64,000 nucleotides of DNA from NCBI RefSeq assembly GCF_026107515.2, contig NZ_JAPCHW010000001.1, forward strand, positions 186,001-250,000, read 5' to 3'. A model generated the notes under the pieces. That model was given only the letters and a program-made list of their open reading frames with translations. It had not been told where the DNA came from and did no database searches. Both the position numbers and the translations under genes were made by a program. The stretch comes from Glutamicibacter sp. MNS18 (GTDB lineage: Bacteria; Actinomycetota; Actinomycetes; Actinomycetales; Micrococcaceae). Positions 24,501-32,927 of this stretch are shown here, one piece after another (positions within the stretch are counted from its first letter, which is position 1; every line of letters starts with the position of its first letter).

Positions 24501-25904
24501 TCAGGCCAGTTCCAGTGCACTGAGGGCAATCCACAGTTGCACACGGTCACCAGTGACCGTGGGATCGTAACCGGACAGGTCGGTGATCTGTTGCATGCGG
24601 TAGCGAACGGTGTTGCGGTGCAGGCCCAAGGACTCGGCTACCGCGCCGACCGACCCGTCCAATTTGAAGTACTCACGCAGGGTCTTGAGCAGTTCACCCT
24701 TGTTCGCGGTGTCGAACTTCTGCAGGGGTCCCAGGGCCTCCTGCGCCAGATCCTGGATCGGCACGTCACGGGCGGTGAGCAGCAGCGAGGTGAGGGACAA
24801 CTTGGCCGGTGTGTTGACCCGTTCCCCATGGCGCAGGGCCTCCAACGCCTCATAGTAGCTCCAGCGCACCCCATTGACATGGGCATAGCTGCCACCGAAC
24901 CCGATCTGGGCGGAAACTTCCGCTGTTTGCAGGTACTTGTCCAGCAGCTCCACAGCCTGCCGGCTCAGGTCGGTGGGAACCAGCAGCCCCAGTTTGTCCT
25001 CGATGCTGCACACCACCTGTCCATCGAGCAAGGGTGGCAGCGGAAGGCGGTGCAAGAGCGAGCCCGGGGAACCGGCCTGGATGAGGATCACCACATGGTT
25101 TTGCCGGGTGTCCAGCCCCAGGGACCGCAACCGGGCGGTGCCCTCGGGGCCTTCCACGGTGCCTGCCACCAGGTCCTCGAGGATCTGGCCGTTGGCGGCG
25201 CGTTGCGATTCGCGTAGCCGTGATTTATTGGCCATCTCCAAGCCGATGAGTGACTGGGCGTACTCGACCAACCCGTGATGCCGGTAGGGTTCGGCCAGGT
25301 ACAAGGTGCACTTGTCGCGCATGCCCGTGGCCACCGGAACCTCGTGCCAACGTCCTGTGGACAGATCGGGCCCGTGGATTTGTGTCCCGTACAGGGACAC
25401 GGCGACCGCAGTTCCGAGCATCTTGGACAACTCGGCCAACATGCTGGACAGGTTGGCCGACAGCAGGGTCCGGGTCAGTTGCTGGTGGGAGCGCAGCAAC
25501 TGCTGCAATTGCCGGACATGCAAACGGTGTTGTTCCTCGGCGATGAGCTTGGTAATGGCCGCGAAGGGGGTTTCGTAGGGCACCTCGAACACGGGAAGGC
25601 CTACTTCCTGTGCGGTCTTGACCACTGTTTGCGGTACGTTCCGGTGCCCCAGCCCGGTGCCGAACCCCAGGGCGATGACGCCGTTTCTGGCCAGCCGGTG
25701 CACGAATTCCCGTTGGCTGGCTGTGGTCTTCTGCCTAACACCGGTGGTCAACACGATTTCCTCACCCGTGAGGAACTCCGAAGGGTCCAGCAGCTCGGTG
25801 ACCGCACCCCACGTGATGGATGTCTCCGACGTGGTCGAAAAGTCATTCAATGGGCGCAATGCCAGCTCTTCATGCTCAAACAAGTTCGCGAGGGTGATTG
25901 CCAT
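24501..25904 (-). CDS. PucR family transcriptional regulator
   Basis: Regulator of 467 aa. An N-terminal PucR-type sensory domain (about 10-120, with ELLDPSEFLTGEEIVLTTG) is followed by a central region and a C-terminal helix-turn-helix (FKLDGSVGAVAESLGLHRNTVRYRM, split here as two motifs: SVGAVAESLGLHRNT and VRYRMQQI). It is divergent from a sodium symporter gene, and gabT follows that gene. Actinobacterial PucR proteins next to gabT control GABA or purine catabolism, so it may regulate uptake and transamination of an amine. The ATG at 25904 lies 6 nt after TAAACT, a leaderless arrangement. Confidence 0.85.
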   Translation of the reverse strand: MAITLANLFEHEELALRPLNDFSTTSETSITWGAVTELLDPSEFLTGEEIVLTTGVRQKTTASQREFVHRLARNGVIALGFGTGLGHRNVPQTVVKTAQEVGLPVFEVPYETPFAAITKLIAEEQHRLHVRQLQQLLRSHQQLTRTLLSANLSSMLAELSKMLGTAVAVSLYGTQIHGPDLSTGRWHEVPVATGMRDKCTLYLAEPYRHHGLVEYAQSLIGLEMANKSRLRESQRAANGQILEDLVAGTVEGPEGTARLRSLGLDTRQNHVVILIQAGSPGSLLHRLPLPPLLDGQVVCSIEDKLGLLVPTDLSRQAVELLDKYLQTAEVSAQIGFGGSYAHVNGVRWSYYEALEALRHGERVNTPAKLSLTSLLLTARDVPIQDLAQEALGPLQKFDTANKGELLKTLREYFKLDGSVGAVAESLGLHRNTVRYRMQQITDLSGYDPTVTGDRVQLWIALSALELA

Positions 25905-25910
25905 GCATCA

Positions 25911-25916
25911 AGTTTA
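25911..25916 (-). promoter_or_regulatory. -10 box TAAACT (minus strand) for pucR
   Basis: TAAACT on the minus strand ends 6 nt before the PucR start codon. Confidence 0.5.
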
Positions 25917-26005
25917 GGCCTTGGATTGTGCGCGTTTCGCTGGCGGACAAGGATGTTGATCGCAGATCGTTGCCAAAAAATGCACACAGCGTGACGCAAG
26001 TGGGT

Positions 26006-26011
26006 TACGTT
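26006..26011 (+). promoter_or_regulatory. -10 box TACGTT for the sodium symporter gene
   Basis: TACGTT ends 6 nt before the ATG at 26018 and fits a leaderless transcript. This also selects 26018 over the longer frame that starts near 25898. Confidence 0.5.
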
Positions 26012-26017
26012 AATCAC

Positions 26018-27616
26018 ATGAACACTCCATCTTCTACCCAAGGCGCACCCGTGGCCGGTGCAAAGCGGGAGGTTTTCTCCTCCCGCAAGCTGTTCATCCT
26101 TTCGGCCATTGGTTCCGCCGCCGGCTTGGGGAACATCTGGCGTTTCCCCTACGTTGCCTATGAAAACGGTGGTGGCGCATTCCTTATCCCGTACCTGGTG
26201 GCGATCCTGTGCGCCGGTATCCCACTGCTGTTCCTTGACTACTCGGTGGGGCACCGCTACCGCGGTTCCGCTCCGCTGGCCTACCGCCGACTCAACCGCA
26301 AGACCGAGGTCCTCGGCTGGTGGCAGGTGCTTATTTGCTTCGTCATCGCCATCTACTACGCGGCCATCATCGCCTGGGCGGCCATGTACGCCTGGTTCTC
26401 CGTCACCAAGGCCTGGGGGGATGATGCCGAGGGCTTCTTCATGGGCGAGTTCCTGCAGGTTGCCGGTGAAGTCACCGTATCCTTCGATATCGTCTCGGCG
26501 GTCTTCTTCCCGATCCTGGCTGTCTGGGCGATTACCGTGATCATCATGGTGGCCGGCGTGAACAAGGGCATTGCCCGGGCCAATGTCATCTTCATGCCAC
26601 TGCTGGTGGTCATGTTCGTGCTGTTGGTGGTCCAGTCGGTATTCCTGCCCGGTGCCATTGACGGTCTGAACGCCTTCTTCACACCGAACTGGGAAGCCCT
26701 GATGAACCCCGGGGTGTGGGCTGCGGCCTTCGGTCACATCTTCTTCTCGCTGTCGGTGGCCTTCGGCATCATGGTGACCTACTCCTCGTACCTGCGCCGC
26801 AAGACCGACCTGACCGGTTCGGGCTACGTGGTCGCGTTCGCCAACTCCGGCTTCGAGATCCTGGCCGGTATCGGTGTTTTCGCCGCCCTGGGCTTCATGG
26901 CCTACAACGCGAGTGCCGCTGTTGACGAGGTGGTTTCCGGCGGTATCGGGTTGGCATTCATCGCCTTCCCGACCATCGTTTCGGAGGCGCCGTTCGGGTC
27001 ATTGCTCGGGGTGCTCTTCTTCGGGTCCCTGGTCTTTGCCGGATTGACCTCGCTGATTTCGATCCTCGAAGTCATTGTGGCGGCGTTCCAGGACAAACTG
27101 GGCTGGAACCGCAAGGCTGCCACGCTGATCGTCACCTTGCCGATCGCGCTCATCTCGATCGCGTTGTTCTCCACCACCACGTCGCTGTACCTGCTCGACA
27201 CCCTCGATGCCTTCGTGAACCAGTTCGGCATCCTGGCCTGTGCCCTGGTCGCGGTGATTGTCATCGGTGCCGGACTGGGCGCCCTGCCGAAGCTGGCCAA
27301 GCACCTGAGCCGCCATAGCTCCATCAAGCTGGGCACCGGATGGATGGTCCTGGTGGGCGGTGTGGGTCCGGCCGTCCTGGGCTACATGCTGATCAACGAG
27401 TTCCAGACGAAGATCTCCGAATCGTACTCGGGATACCCGGCATGGTTCAACGGGATCTTCGGGTGGGGCATGGCCGGCGCCTTGATTGTCGGCGCTGTCC
27501 TGCTCTCGTTGGTTCCGTGGAGCAAGAAGTCCAAGCTGGCCGATCCCGAATTCGCTGAACACAAGGGTAAGGTCGAAGGCGAAGAATTGCCTGAGCCTGC
27601 CGGAAAGGAGTACTAG
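26018..27616 (+). CDS. Sodium-dependent transporter, neurotransmitter:sodium symporter (NSS) family
   Basis: LeuT-fold Na+-coupled importer of 532 aa with about 12 helices. The family signature in helix 1, GSAAGLGNIWRFPYVAYENG, carries the Na+ and substrate contacts. The broken helix 6 region is VAFGIMVTYSSYLRRKTD. It is followed after 2 nt by a 48-aa MetS-like gene, as in the MetP/MetS methionine-alanine importer of corynebacteria, so a small neutral amino acid is a reasonable substrate. The neighbouring gabT and PucR regulator make an amine or GABA-related substrate an alternative. The divergent PucR gene shares the short promoter region. Confidence 0.88.
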   Translation: MNTPSSTQGAPVAGAKREVFSSRKLFILSAIGSAAGLGNIWRFPYVAYENGGGAFLIPYLVAILCAGIPLLFLDYSVGHRYRGSAPLAYRRLNRKTEVLGWWQVLICFVIAIYYAAIIAWAAMYAWFSVTKAWGDDAEGFFMGEFLQVAGEVTVSFDIVSAVFFPILAVWAITVIIMVAGVNKGIARANVIFMPLLVVMFVLLVVQSVFLPGAIDGLNAFFTPNWEALMNPGVWAAAFGHIFFSLSVAFGIMVTYSSYLRRKTDLTGSGYVVAFANSGFEILAGIGVFAALGFMAYNASAAVDEVVSGGIGLAFIAFPTIVSEAPFGSLLGVLFFGSLVFAGLTSLISILEVIVAAFQDKLGWNRKAATLIVTLPIALISIALFSTTTSLYLLDTLDAFVNQFGILACALVAVIVIGAGLGALPKLAKHLSRHSSIKLGTGWMVLVGGVGPAVLGYMLINEFQTKISESYSGYPAWFNGIFGWGMAGALIVGAVLLSLVPWSKKSKLADPEFAEHKGKVEGEELPEPAGKEY

Positions 27617-27618
27617 CC

Positions 27619-27765
27619 ATGAGCGCGATTTCCATCACCCTGATGATCGTGGCAATGCTCACTATCTGGGGCGGACTTGTCCTGGCCTTGATCAACCTGA
27701 ACCGGCATCCGGATGTCCCGGATGACCCGGAAGACGACCTGATCGACGCGCCAACCAGCCTCTAG
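27619..27765 (+). CDS. MetS family NSS transporter small subunit
   Basis: 48-residue protein with one transmembrane helix (about 4-28) and an acidic tail ending DDPEDDLIDAPTSL. The motif LVLALINLNRHPD is characteristic of MetS-type small partners of NSS transporters. It starts 2 nt after the symporter stop with AAAGGAG upstream (27604-27610), so it is translationally coupled. In corynebacteria such a subunit is needed for transport by the large subunit. A terminator follows at once. Confidence 0.85.
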   Translation: MSAISITLMIVAMLTIWGGLVLALINLNRHPDVPDDPEDDLIDAPTSL

Positions 27766-27778
27766 AAAACGGTTGAGG

Positions 27779-27822
27779 AGCCCCGGCCGGCACCCCGCGA
27801 AAGGTGCCGGCCGGGGCTCTTT
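27779..27822 (+). terminator. Terminator after the symporter/MetS operon
   Basis: A perfect 16-bp stem (AGCCCCGGCCGGCACC-type left arm and its complement) has an 8-nt loop and is followed by CTTT. Confidence 0.85.
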
Positions 27823-27823
27823 C

Positions 27824-27845
27824 TGTGCAACTGCACAAAAGCTGC
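27824..27845. promoter_or_regulatory. Inverted repeats upstream of gabT
   Basis: TGTGCA-AC-TGCACA (27824-27837) is a 14-bp palindrome, overlapped by AAAAG-CTG-CTTTT. A related TGCACACA lies in front of the symporter gene. A PucR-type site is possible but unproven. Confidence 0.35.
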
Positions 27846-27993
27846 TTTTGGCCGCTGTGCTTCATGGTTTGGCACACCACCAGCGAAGCAATAATCTTCA
27901 AGCAGTACTCGTGACAACGGCCATCAACGCTGGCCTTCCGATCTGCCGAATACGCCCCTTCGGCAGAAGCAAACAGACAGAAAGGAGCTCGCT

Positions 27994-29334
27994 GTGGACG
28001 TTACCTACCGTATCGAGCAGAAGCGCACTATTTCCGGACCGTTCCCAGGACCCAAGTCCCAGGAGCTCACCGCTCGCAGGAAGAAGGCCGTGGCCGCCGG
28101 TGTGGCTTCGTCACTGCCGGTATACGCAGCGGACGTGGATGGCGGCATCATTGTCGATGTCGACGGCAACCAGCTGATCGACCTGGGCTCCGGTATCGCC
28201 GTGACCACCGTGGGCGCCTCCAACCCGGCCGTCGCCCGGGCCGTGGCTGCCCAGGCCGCCCGCTTCACCCACACCTGCTTCATGGTCGCACCGTACGAGA
28301 ACTACATCGAGCTGGCCGAGAAGCTGGCGGCGATCACCCCCGGTAGCTTCGAGAAGCGCGCGGTGTTCTTCAACTCCGGCGCCGAGGCGGTGGAGAATGC
28401 CGTTAAGGTCGCCCGTGTCGCCACCGGACGACAGGCAGTGGTGGCCTTCGACCACGCCTACCACGGCCGCACCAACCTCACCATGGGCCTGACCTCCAAG
28501 GCGGCCCCGTACAAGCGCGGATTCGGCCCCCTGGCCCCGGAAATCTACCGGATGCCGATGAGCTACCCGTTCCGTGAGGAGAACCCGAACATCTCGGGCA
28601 AGGAAGCGGCCGAGCGCGCCATCCTGGCCATGGAGAAGCAGATCGGCGGGGACCAGATCGCCGCGATCATCATCGAGCCGATCCAGGGTGAAGGCGGGTT
28701 CATTGTCCCGGCCGCCGGGTTCCTGCCTCGGGTGGCCGAGTGGGCCAAGGACAACGGGATCGTGTTCATCGCGGACGAGGTCCAGGCGGGCTTCGCCCGC
28801 GCGGGTGCCTGGTTCGCCTCCGACATCGAGGGCATCGAACCGGACCTGGTGACCGTGGCCAAGGGCATCGCCGGCGGAATGCCGCTGTCCGGGCTCATTG
28901 GACGGGCCGAACTGCTGGACTCGGTGCATGGGGGAGGCCTGGGTGGTACCTACGGTGGCAACCCGGTGGCGGTCGCTGCGGCCCTGGAAAGCATCAAGTT
29001 CATGGAGGAGCAGGACCTGGCTGGCCGTGCCCTGCAGATCGAGGCCAAGTTCTTCGCCCGCTTCAACGCCCTGGCCAAGGACGTGAAATCCGTGGGCGAT
29101 GTGCGTGGCCGCGGTGCCATGCTGGCACTGGAACTCGTCAAGCCCGGCGGGATCGAACCGGATGCCGAGCTGACCAAGAAGATCGCCGCCGAGTGCCTGG
29201 AACAGGGTGTGCTGATCCTGACCTGTGGCACCTACGGCAATGTCATCCGCTTGCTGCCGCCGCTGGTCATCGGCGATGAGCTGCTCGCGGACGGGTTCGA
29301 CGTGCTGGAAGCCGCGATCCGCAAGCACTCCTAG
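27994..29334 (+). CDS. gabT: 4-Aminobutyrate aminotransferase
   Basis: PLP-dependent class III aminotransferase, 446 aa, converting GABA and 2-oxoglutarate to succinate semialdehyde and glutamate. The segments FFNSGAEAVENAVKVAR, FDHAYHGRTNLTMGLT and EPIQGEGGFIVP are standard. The PLP aldimine Lys is in VTVAKGIAGGMP (about residue 290), and GGTYGGNPVA follows. The GTG start at 27994 has AAAGGAG 8 nt upstream. The gene is monocistronic with a terminator behind it; a succinate-semialdehyde dehydrogenase is not in this window. The PucR regulator three genes upstream is a plausible controller. Confidence 0.93.
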   Translation: MDVTYRIEQKRTISGPFPGPKSQELTARRKKAVAAGVASSLPVYAADVDGGIIVDVDGNQLIDLGSGIAVTTVGASNPAVARAVAAQAARFTHTCFMVAPYENYIELAEKLAAITPGSFEKRAVFFNSGAEAVENAVKVARVATGRQAVVAFDHAYHGRTNLTMGLTSKAAPYKRGFGPLAPEIYRMPMSYPFREENPNISGKEAAERAILAMEKQIGGDQIAAIIIEPIQGEGGFIVPAAGFLPRVAEWAKDNGIVFIADEVQAGFARAGAWFASDIEGIEPDLVTVAKGIAGGMPLSGLIGRAELLDSVHGGGLGGTYGGNPVAVAAALESIKFMEEQDLAGRALQIEAKFFARFNALAKDVKSVGDVRGRGAMLALELVKPGGIEPDAELTKKIAAECLEQGVLILTCGTYGNVIRLLPPLVIGDELLADGFDVLEAAIRKHS

Positions 29335-29356
29335 GCGACACCGCCGTAAACGAACA

Positions 29357-29402
29357 GGAAGCTGTCCGCCTGGCCCCTCGGGGCGAGGCGGACAGCTTCC
29401 CT
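29357..29402 (+). terminator. Terminator after gabT
   Basis: GGAAGCTGTCCGCC pairs with GGCGGACAGCTTCC, with a GC-rich loop, 23 nt after the stop. Confidence 0.8.
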
Positions 29403-29436
29403 TGCAATGTTCCCTGGATTAGACCGGCGTCACGGC

Positions 29437-30375
29437 TCAGGGCAGCGATTTCGGTTCGGGCAGGTTCCCGGTCCCCGGGGCACGGACCATGTCGATGATG
29501 ATCAGCACCACCGCGATCCAGACCAGGATGAAACCCACCCAGCGTTCGACCTGCATGACCTCGTGGAAGACGAACAACCCCAACAGGAACTGCCCGATCG
29601 GGGCGAGGAACTGCAGGGACCCCAGGGTGCTCAACGGAAGCCGGCGCGCCGCACCACCAAAGAGGATCAACGGAACCGCGGTGATAACGCCACTGGTAGT
29701 CAGTAGCCAGAAGGTCGCCGCGCTGCCATTGGCCAGGGCGGACTGCCCCTGACCGGCCAGGATCAGGACAAAAACCAACGCCAGCGGGGTGAGCGCGATG
29801 GTTTCCACGCTGAGTGTTGCCAGGGCCGTGCCCTTCTGGCCCACCTGGTTCTTCACCAGGCCGTACAAACCGAAGGAAAACGCCAACCCCAGCGAGATCC
29901 ACGGCATCCGGCCCAAGCCGAGGGAAAGCACCACCACGGCAACCAGGGCGAAACCGATGGCCACCCACTGCAGCCCTGTCAGTTTTTCCTTGAGCACCAG
30001 CACGCCCAGTGCGATCGCGACCAGCGGGTTGATGAAATACCCCAGGGAGGCCTCCAGAACATGGCCAGTCAGTACGGCAAAGGCGTACAGCGTCCAGTTC
30101 ACGGCGATCAGCACACTGGCGATCACCAACCTTCCGGTGGTCCGCCGATCACGCAGGATTCCGATCAATGCCGGAACTTGCCGGGTCAGGGCCAGTAACA
30201 GGAAACAGAACAGCAGGGAGAAGACGATCCGCACGGCCACGAACTCGAAGGCCGAGATCTGCGGCAGCAGCAGGAAGTACAGCGGCAGCAGTCCCCAAAT
30301 GAGATAGGCCGAGGTGCCTTGAAGGATCCCGATACTGCGGGGTGAACGCGGCGTCGCAGCGACGGCTCGATTCAT
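29437..30375 (-). CDS. rarD: RarD/EamA family transporter
   Basis: Membrane permease of 312 aa in the drug/metabolite transporter superfamily, about 10 helices as two EamA repeats. RarD features are GTSAYLIWGLLPLYFLLL near the start, VAVRIVFSLLFCF, LNWxxYxxAV-like (AVNWTLYAFAV), GYFINPLVAIALGV and GLYGLVKNQVG. The substrate is unknown; RarD homologs are often labelled chloramphenicol-sensitive proteins. The start at 30375 has no strong ribosome site. It is transcribed alone. Confidence 0.88.
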   Translation of the reverse strand: MNRAVAATPRSPRSIGILQGTSAYLIWGLLPLYFLLLPQISAFEFVAVRIVFSLLFCFLLLALTRQVPALIGILRDRRTTGRLVIASVLIAVNWTLYAFAVLTGHVLEASLGYFINPLVAIALGVLVLKEKLTGLQWVAIGFALVAVVVLSLGLGRMPWISLGLAFSFGLYGLVKNQVGQKGTALATLSVETIALTPLALVFVLILAGQGQSALANGSAATFWLLTTSGVITAVPLILFGGAARRLPLSTLGSLQFLAPIGQFLLGLFVFHEVMQVERWVGFILVWIAVVLIIIDMVRAPGTGNLPEPKSLP

Positions 30376-30407
30376 CGGTGGCTCAATTTCTACGAAGTGC
30401 GCGGTGA

Positions 30408-30437
30408 CGGGACAAGGCGCTATCGTCCCTTGTCCCG
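30408..30437. terminator. Hairpin between the Fur-family gene and rarD
   Basis: CGGGACAAGG pairs with CCTTGTCCCG across an 11-nt loop. No T-run follows on the minus strand, so it could be a weak terminator or a leader hairpin of rarD. Confidence 0.4.
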
Positions 30438-30490
30438 GGCAGATACCGCATCACTGCCCATAACCAGTGGTCAAAGCGAAATATTCCCGG

Positions 30491-30934
30491 CTAATGGATA
30501 CCGCCGGGTGCGCTGCCGGGCCCACAACCGTTCTTGCACTGGCCGTAGAACAACACATCGGCAATGTGGATGCTGAAGCTGGTTGCCCCGCCGGGATGGA
30601 AACAGGGGGCCGAACCGTGGGCGCAGGGTACGTTCTCGATCCTGCCGCAGCGGTTGCACACCGCATGGTGGTGGTTGTCCTTCGGGTCGATCTCGTAGCG
30701 CGCCGAGGTGGAGGGGATCGTGAACCGGCGCAGGATCCCGTGCTCGGTCAGCTCGTTGAGCGCGTTGTACACCGCCTGGCCACTGAGCTTCGTCTGCTGG
30801 CTGGCCAGTTGTTGTTCGAGTTGCTCGGCGCTCAGGTGCGGTTCACGGGCCAGCGCCTGGAGCAGGGCGACGCGCGCACCGGTGGCCTTGAGCTCGTGGT
30901 CGTGCAACAGTTGGGCGAAGTCCATGGTTCCCAT
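30491..30934 (-). CDS. Fur family transcriptional regulator
   Basis: Metal- or peroxide-responsive repressor, 147 aa. The winged HTH occupies the first 80 residues (LSGQAVYNALNELTEHGILRRF is the recognition region). The metal-binding part has NHHHAVCNRCG (His cluster and Cys 93/96) and, near the C-terminus, CKNGC (Cys 133/137). The second Cys pair is spaced C-x3-C, not the usual C-x2-C, which may alter the structural zinc site. HPGG just before the last strand is also unusual. No catalase, zinc transporter or iron gene is next to it, so Fur, Zur and PerR/FurA roles remain open. A second ATG at 30925 is possible. Confidence 0.85.
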   Translation of the reverse strand: MGTMDFAQLLHDHELKATGARVALLQALAREPHLSAEQLEQQLASQQTKLSGQAVYNALNELTEHGILRRFTIPSTSARYEIDPKDNHHHAVCNRCGRIENVPCAHGSAPCFHPGGATSFSIHIADVLFYGQCKNGCGPGSAPGGIH

Positions 30935-31121
30935 TGGACGTAGTCCGCAGGCACGATGTCAACCACGGTGACGGCGCCGAGCACAGGCCGGAGGCGCCCA
31001 CGGGGCCCTTGCGGGTCGTGATGCAGGTGATAGCCGCGGGGCGGAACAACCGCGTGCGGCCGCACGTTGAATAGAATAACCACAACAGGTTGGGCTCGAT
31101 GATGGGAAGTGATCACCGAAG

Positions 31122-31988
31122 GTGCACGGACATAACAATGGTTTGAAGACCGCGCTGCTACTGGGCGGGATGTTTGCGCTGCTGCTGGCGTTGGGTTCAC
31201 TGATCGCCTCGGGAACCGGGAACGGTTCCTTTATCTGGATCTTCGCGATGATCGGCTTGGCCACCACCGCCTACGGCTACTGGAACAGCGACAAGATCGC
31301 GCTGCGCTCCATGCACGCCTATCCGGTCACCGAGCAGGACCAGCCGGAAATGTACCGGATCGTGCGGGAACTGTCGATGACCGCGCAGCAGCCCATGCCG
31401 CGGCTCTACGTCTCCCCGACAACCTCGCCGAATGCGTTCGCCACCGGACGCAACCCGCAGAACGCCGCGGTGTGCTGTACCGAGGGGATCCTGCAACTGC
31501 TCAACGAACGTGAATTGCGTGGGGTGCTGGGCCACGAATTGATGCACGTGTACAACCGTGACATCCTCACCTCCTCGGTCGCCGCCGCCATCGCCGGGGT
31601 GATCACCTCGATCGCCCAGTTCCTGATGTTCTTCGGCGCCGGTAACAACAACCGGAACGTGAACCCGCTGGCGATCCTGGCCCTGTCGCTGCTGGCACCG
31701 CTGGCCGCCTCGGTGATCCAGATGGCCGTCAGCCGAACCCGCGAGTTCGACGCCGATGAGGACGGCGCACGGCTGACCAACGACCCGCTGGCGTTGGCCA
31801 GTGCCCTGCGCCGTCTGGAACAGGGGATCGACCAGGCGCCACTGGCCCAACAAGACCAGAAGCTGGTCAACAGTTCGCATCTGATGATCGCCAACCCCTT
31901 CGGATCACGGCTCAAGAAGGTCTTTTCCACGCACCCGCCGATGGATGAACGCGTGGCACGCCTGGAAGCCATGGCCCGCGGCAACTAG
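31122..31988 (+). CDS. htpX: Zinc metalloprotease HtpX
   Basis: Membrane-bound M48 family protease that degrades damaged membrane proteins, 288 aa. Two N-terminal helices (about 9-28 and 37-53) precede the catalytic domain, with HELMH at 138-142 as zinc site. The downstream Glu is in [13 protein letters not shown], and two later hydrophobic segments complete the fold. The GTG start at 31122 gives the N-terminus [10 protein letters not shown], like other actinobacterial HtpX. A strong terminator follows. Confidence 0.92.
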   Translation: MHGHNNGLKTALLLGGMFALLLALGSLIASGTGNGSFIWIFAMIGLATTAYGYWNSDKIALRSMHAYPVTEQDQPEMYRIVRELSMTAQQPMPRLYVSPTTSPNAFATGRNPQNAAVCCTEGILQLLNERELRGVLGHELMHVYNRDILTSSVAAAIAGVITSIAQFLMFFGAGNNNRNVNPLAILALSLLAPLAASVIQMAVSRTREFDADEDGARLTNDPLALASALRRLEQGIDQAPLAQQDQKLVNSSHLMIANPFGSRLKKVFSTHPPMDERVARLEAMARGN

Positions 31989-32008
31989 GACACCGGGAAC
32001 CTGAAAAC

Positions 32009-32049
32009 GCCTGTGGCCCCCACCAGCTTGGTGGGGGCCACAGGCTTTT
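32009..32049 (+). terminator. Terminator after htpX
   Basis: Perfect 16-bp stem GCCTGTGGCCCCCACC with its complement, a 5-nt loop and TTTT. It can also serve the convergent YajQ gene. Confidence 0.9.
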
Positions 32050-32076
32050 CGGGACACGGATTGCCCGGCAGCGCGC

Positions 32077-32565
32077 CTAGCGCAGGTTCACGAACTGGAG
32101 GTCGACCTCTTCGAAATCGCGTAGCAGGGACATGGTTGCCTGCAGGTCGTCACGGGACTTCGAGGACACACGCAACTCGTCACCCTGGATCACCGACTTC
32201 ACGCCCTTGGGTGCCTCGTCACGGATCAACTTGTTGATCTTCTTGGCCACATCCTGGGCGATGCCCTCCTTGATGGTGGCCTCGATACGGTATTCCTTGC
32301 CCGAGGCGAAAGGCTCCCCGGCATCCAGGGACTTCAGGGAAATGTTGCGCTTGACTAGCTTGGACTGGAAAACGTCCAGTACCGCGTTGACTCGTTCTTC
32401 CGAATTCGCCTTCATCAGGATCTTCTCGCCACTGAAATCGATCTCGGCACCAACACCCTTGAAGTCGTAGCGTTGGGCAATTTCCTTGCTTGCCTGGTTC
32501 AGTGCGTTGGACACTTCCTGGCTGTCAACCTTGCTGACGACATCGAACGATGAATCGCTGGCCAC
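32077..32565 (-). CDS. YajQ family nucleotide-binding protein
   Basis: Soluble protein of 162 aa with two ferredoxin-like domains. Conserved parts are the N-terminal SFDVVSKVD and [21 protein letters not shown], and the C-terminal [21 protein letters not shown]. Family members bind nucleotides or RNA, and some bind cyclic di-GMP. The start codon is GTG at 32565, with AAGGAGAA upstream. It is a stand-alone gene facing htpX. Confidence 0.9.
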   Translation of the reverse strand: MASDSSFDVVSKVDSQEVSNALNQASKEIAQRYDFKGVGAEIDFSGEKILMKANSEERVNAVLDVFQSKLVKRNISLKSLDAGEPFASGKEYRIEATIKEGIAQDVAKKINKLIRDEAPKGVKSVIQGDELRVSSKSRDDLQATMSLLRDFEEVDLQFVNLR

Positions 32566-32695
32566 GAATATTCTCCTTGGTGGTTCGGGGTCAAATCTGA
32601 CTCATAGCCTACCGGTTTGCCCAGCCAAAAGCCTGAAGTGATCAGCGTTACAGCAAAAATCCGCTTTCCGATTTTTCATCCGGGAGAATCTCCGG

Positions 32696-32701
32696 TAGAG
32701 T
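32696..32701 (+). promoter_or_regulatory. -10 box TAGAGT of the tRNA-Tyr gene
   Basis: TAGAGT followed by TATTTCTCGTT resembles the tRNA-Thr promoter at 41574 (TAGAGT then ATTTACTCGTT). Confidence 0.5.
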
Positions 32702-32729
32702 TATTTCTCGTTCCCACGGGAACAAACCG

Positions 32730-32811
32730 GGCAGATTACCCGAGCGGCCAAAGGGGGCTGACTGTAAATCAGCTGGCAACGCCTTCACTGGTTCGAATCC
32801 AGTATCTGCCA
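32730..32811 (+). tRNA. tRNA-Tyr (GTA)
   Basis: 82-nt class II tRNA. The acceptor stem is GGCAGAT / ATCTGCC with discriminator A. The anticodon GTA (32764-32766) sits in CTGACT-GTA-AATCAG, followed by a long variable arm and the T-loop GGTTCGAATCC. CCA is not encoded. Confidence 0.93.
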
Positions 32812-32816
32812 CAAAT

Positions 32817-32850
32817 ATCCTCCAGATCATTGCGATCTGGAGGATTTTTT
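32817..32850 (+). terminator. Terminator after tRNA-Tyr
   Basis: ATCCTCCAGATC pairs with GATCTGGAGGAT, followed by TTTTT. Confidence 0.85.
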
Positions 32851-32915
32851 GGTTTTCAACGTGCTTCCTGTCTATGTATGCGGGCGTCAACTGAGCTTTG
32901 GTCATTGAATTCCGC

Positions 32916-32921
32916 TAACGT
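32916..32921 (+). promoter_or_regulatory. -10 box TAACGT for thioredoxin
   Basis: TAACGT ends 6 nt before the ATG at 32928, consistent with a leaderless transcript. Confidence 0.5.
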
Positions 32922-32927
32922 GGAGCT

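Noticed and set aside
28111-29328. 405-codon minus-strand frame opposite gabT
   Set aside because: Shadow frame; gabT has all aminotransferase motifs.
31050-31066. CGTGCGGCCGCACG palindrome between the Fur-family gene and htpX as a Fur box
   Set aside because: It lacks the A/T-rich pattern of Fur, Zur or PerR sites and is common in GC-rich DNA.
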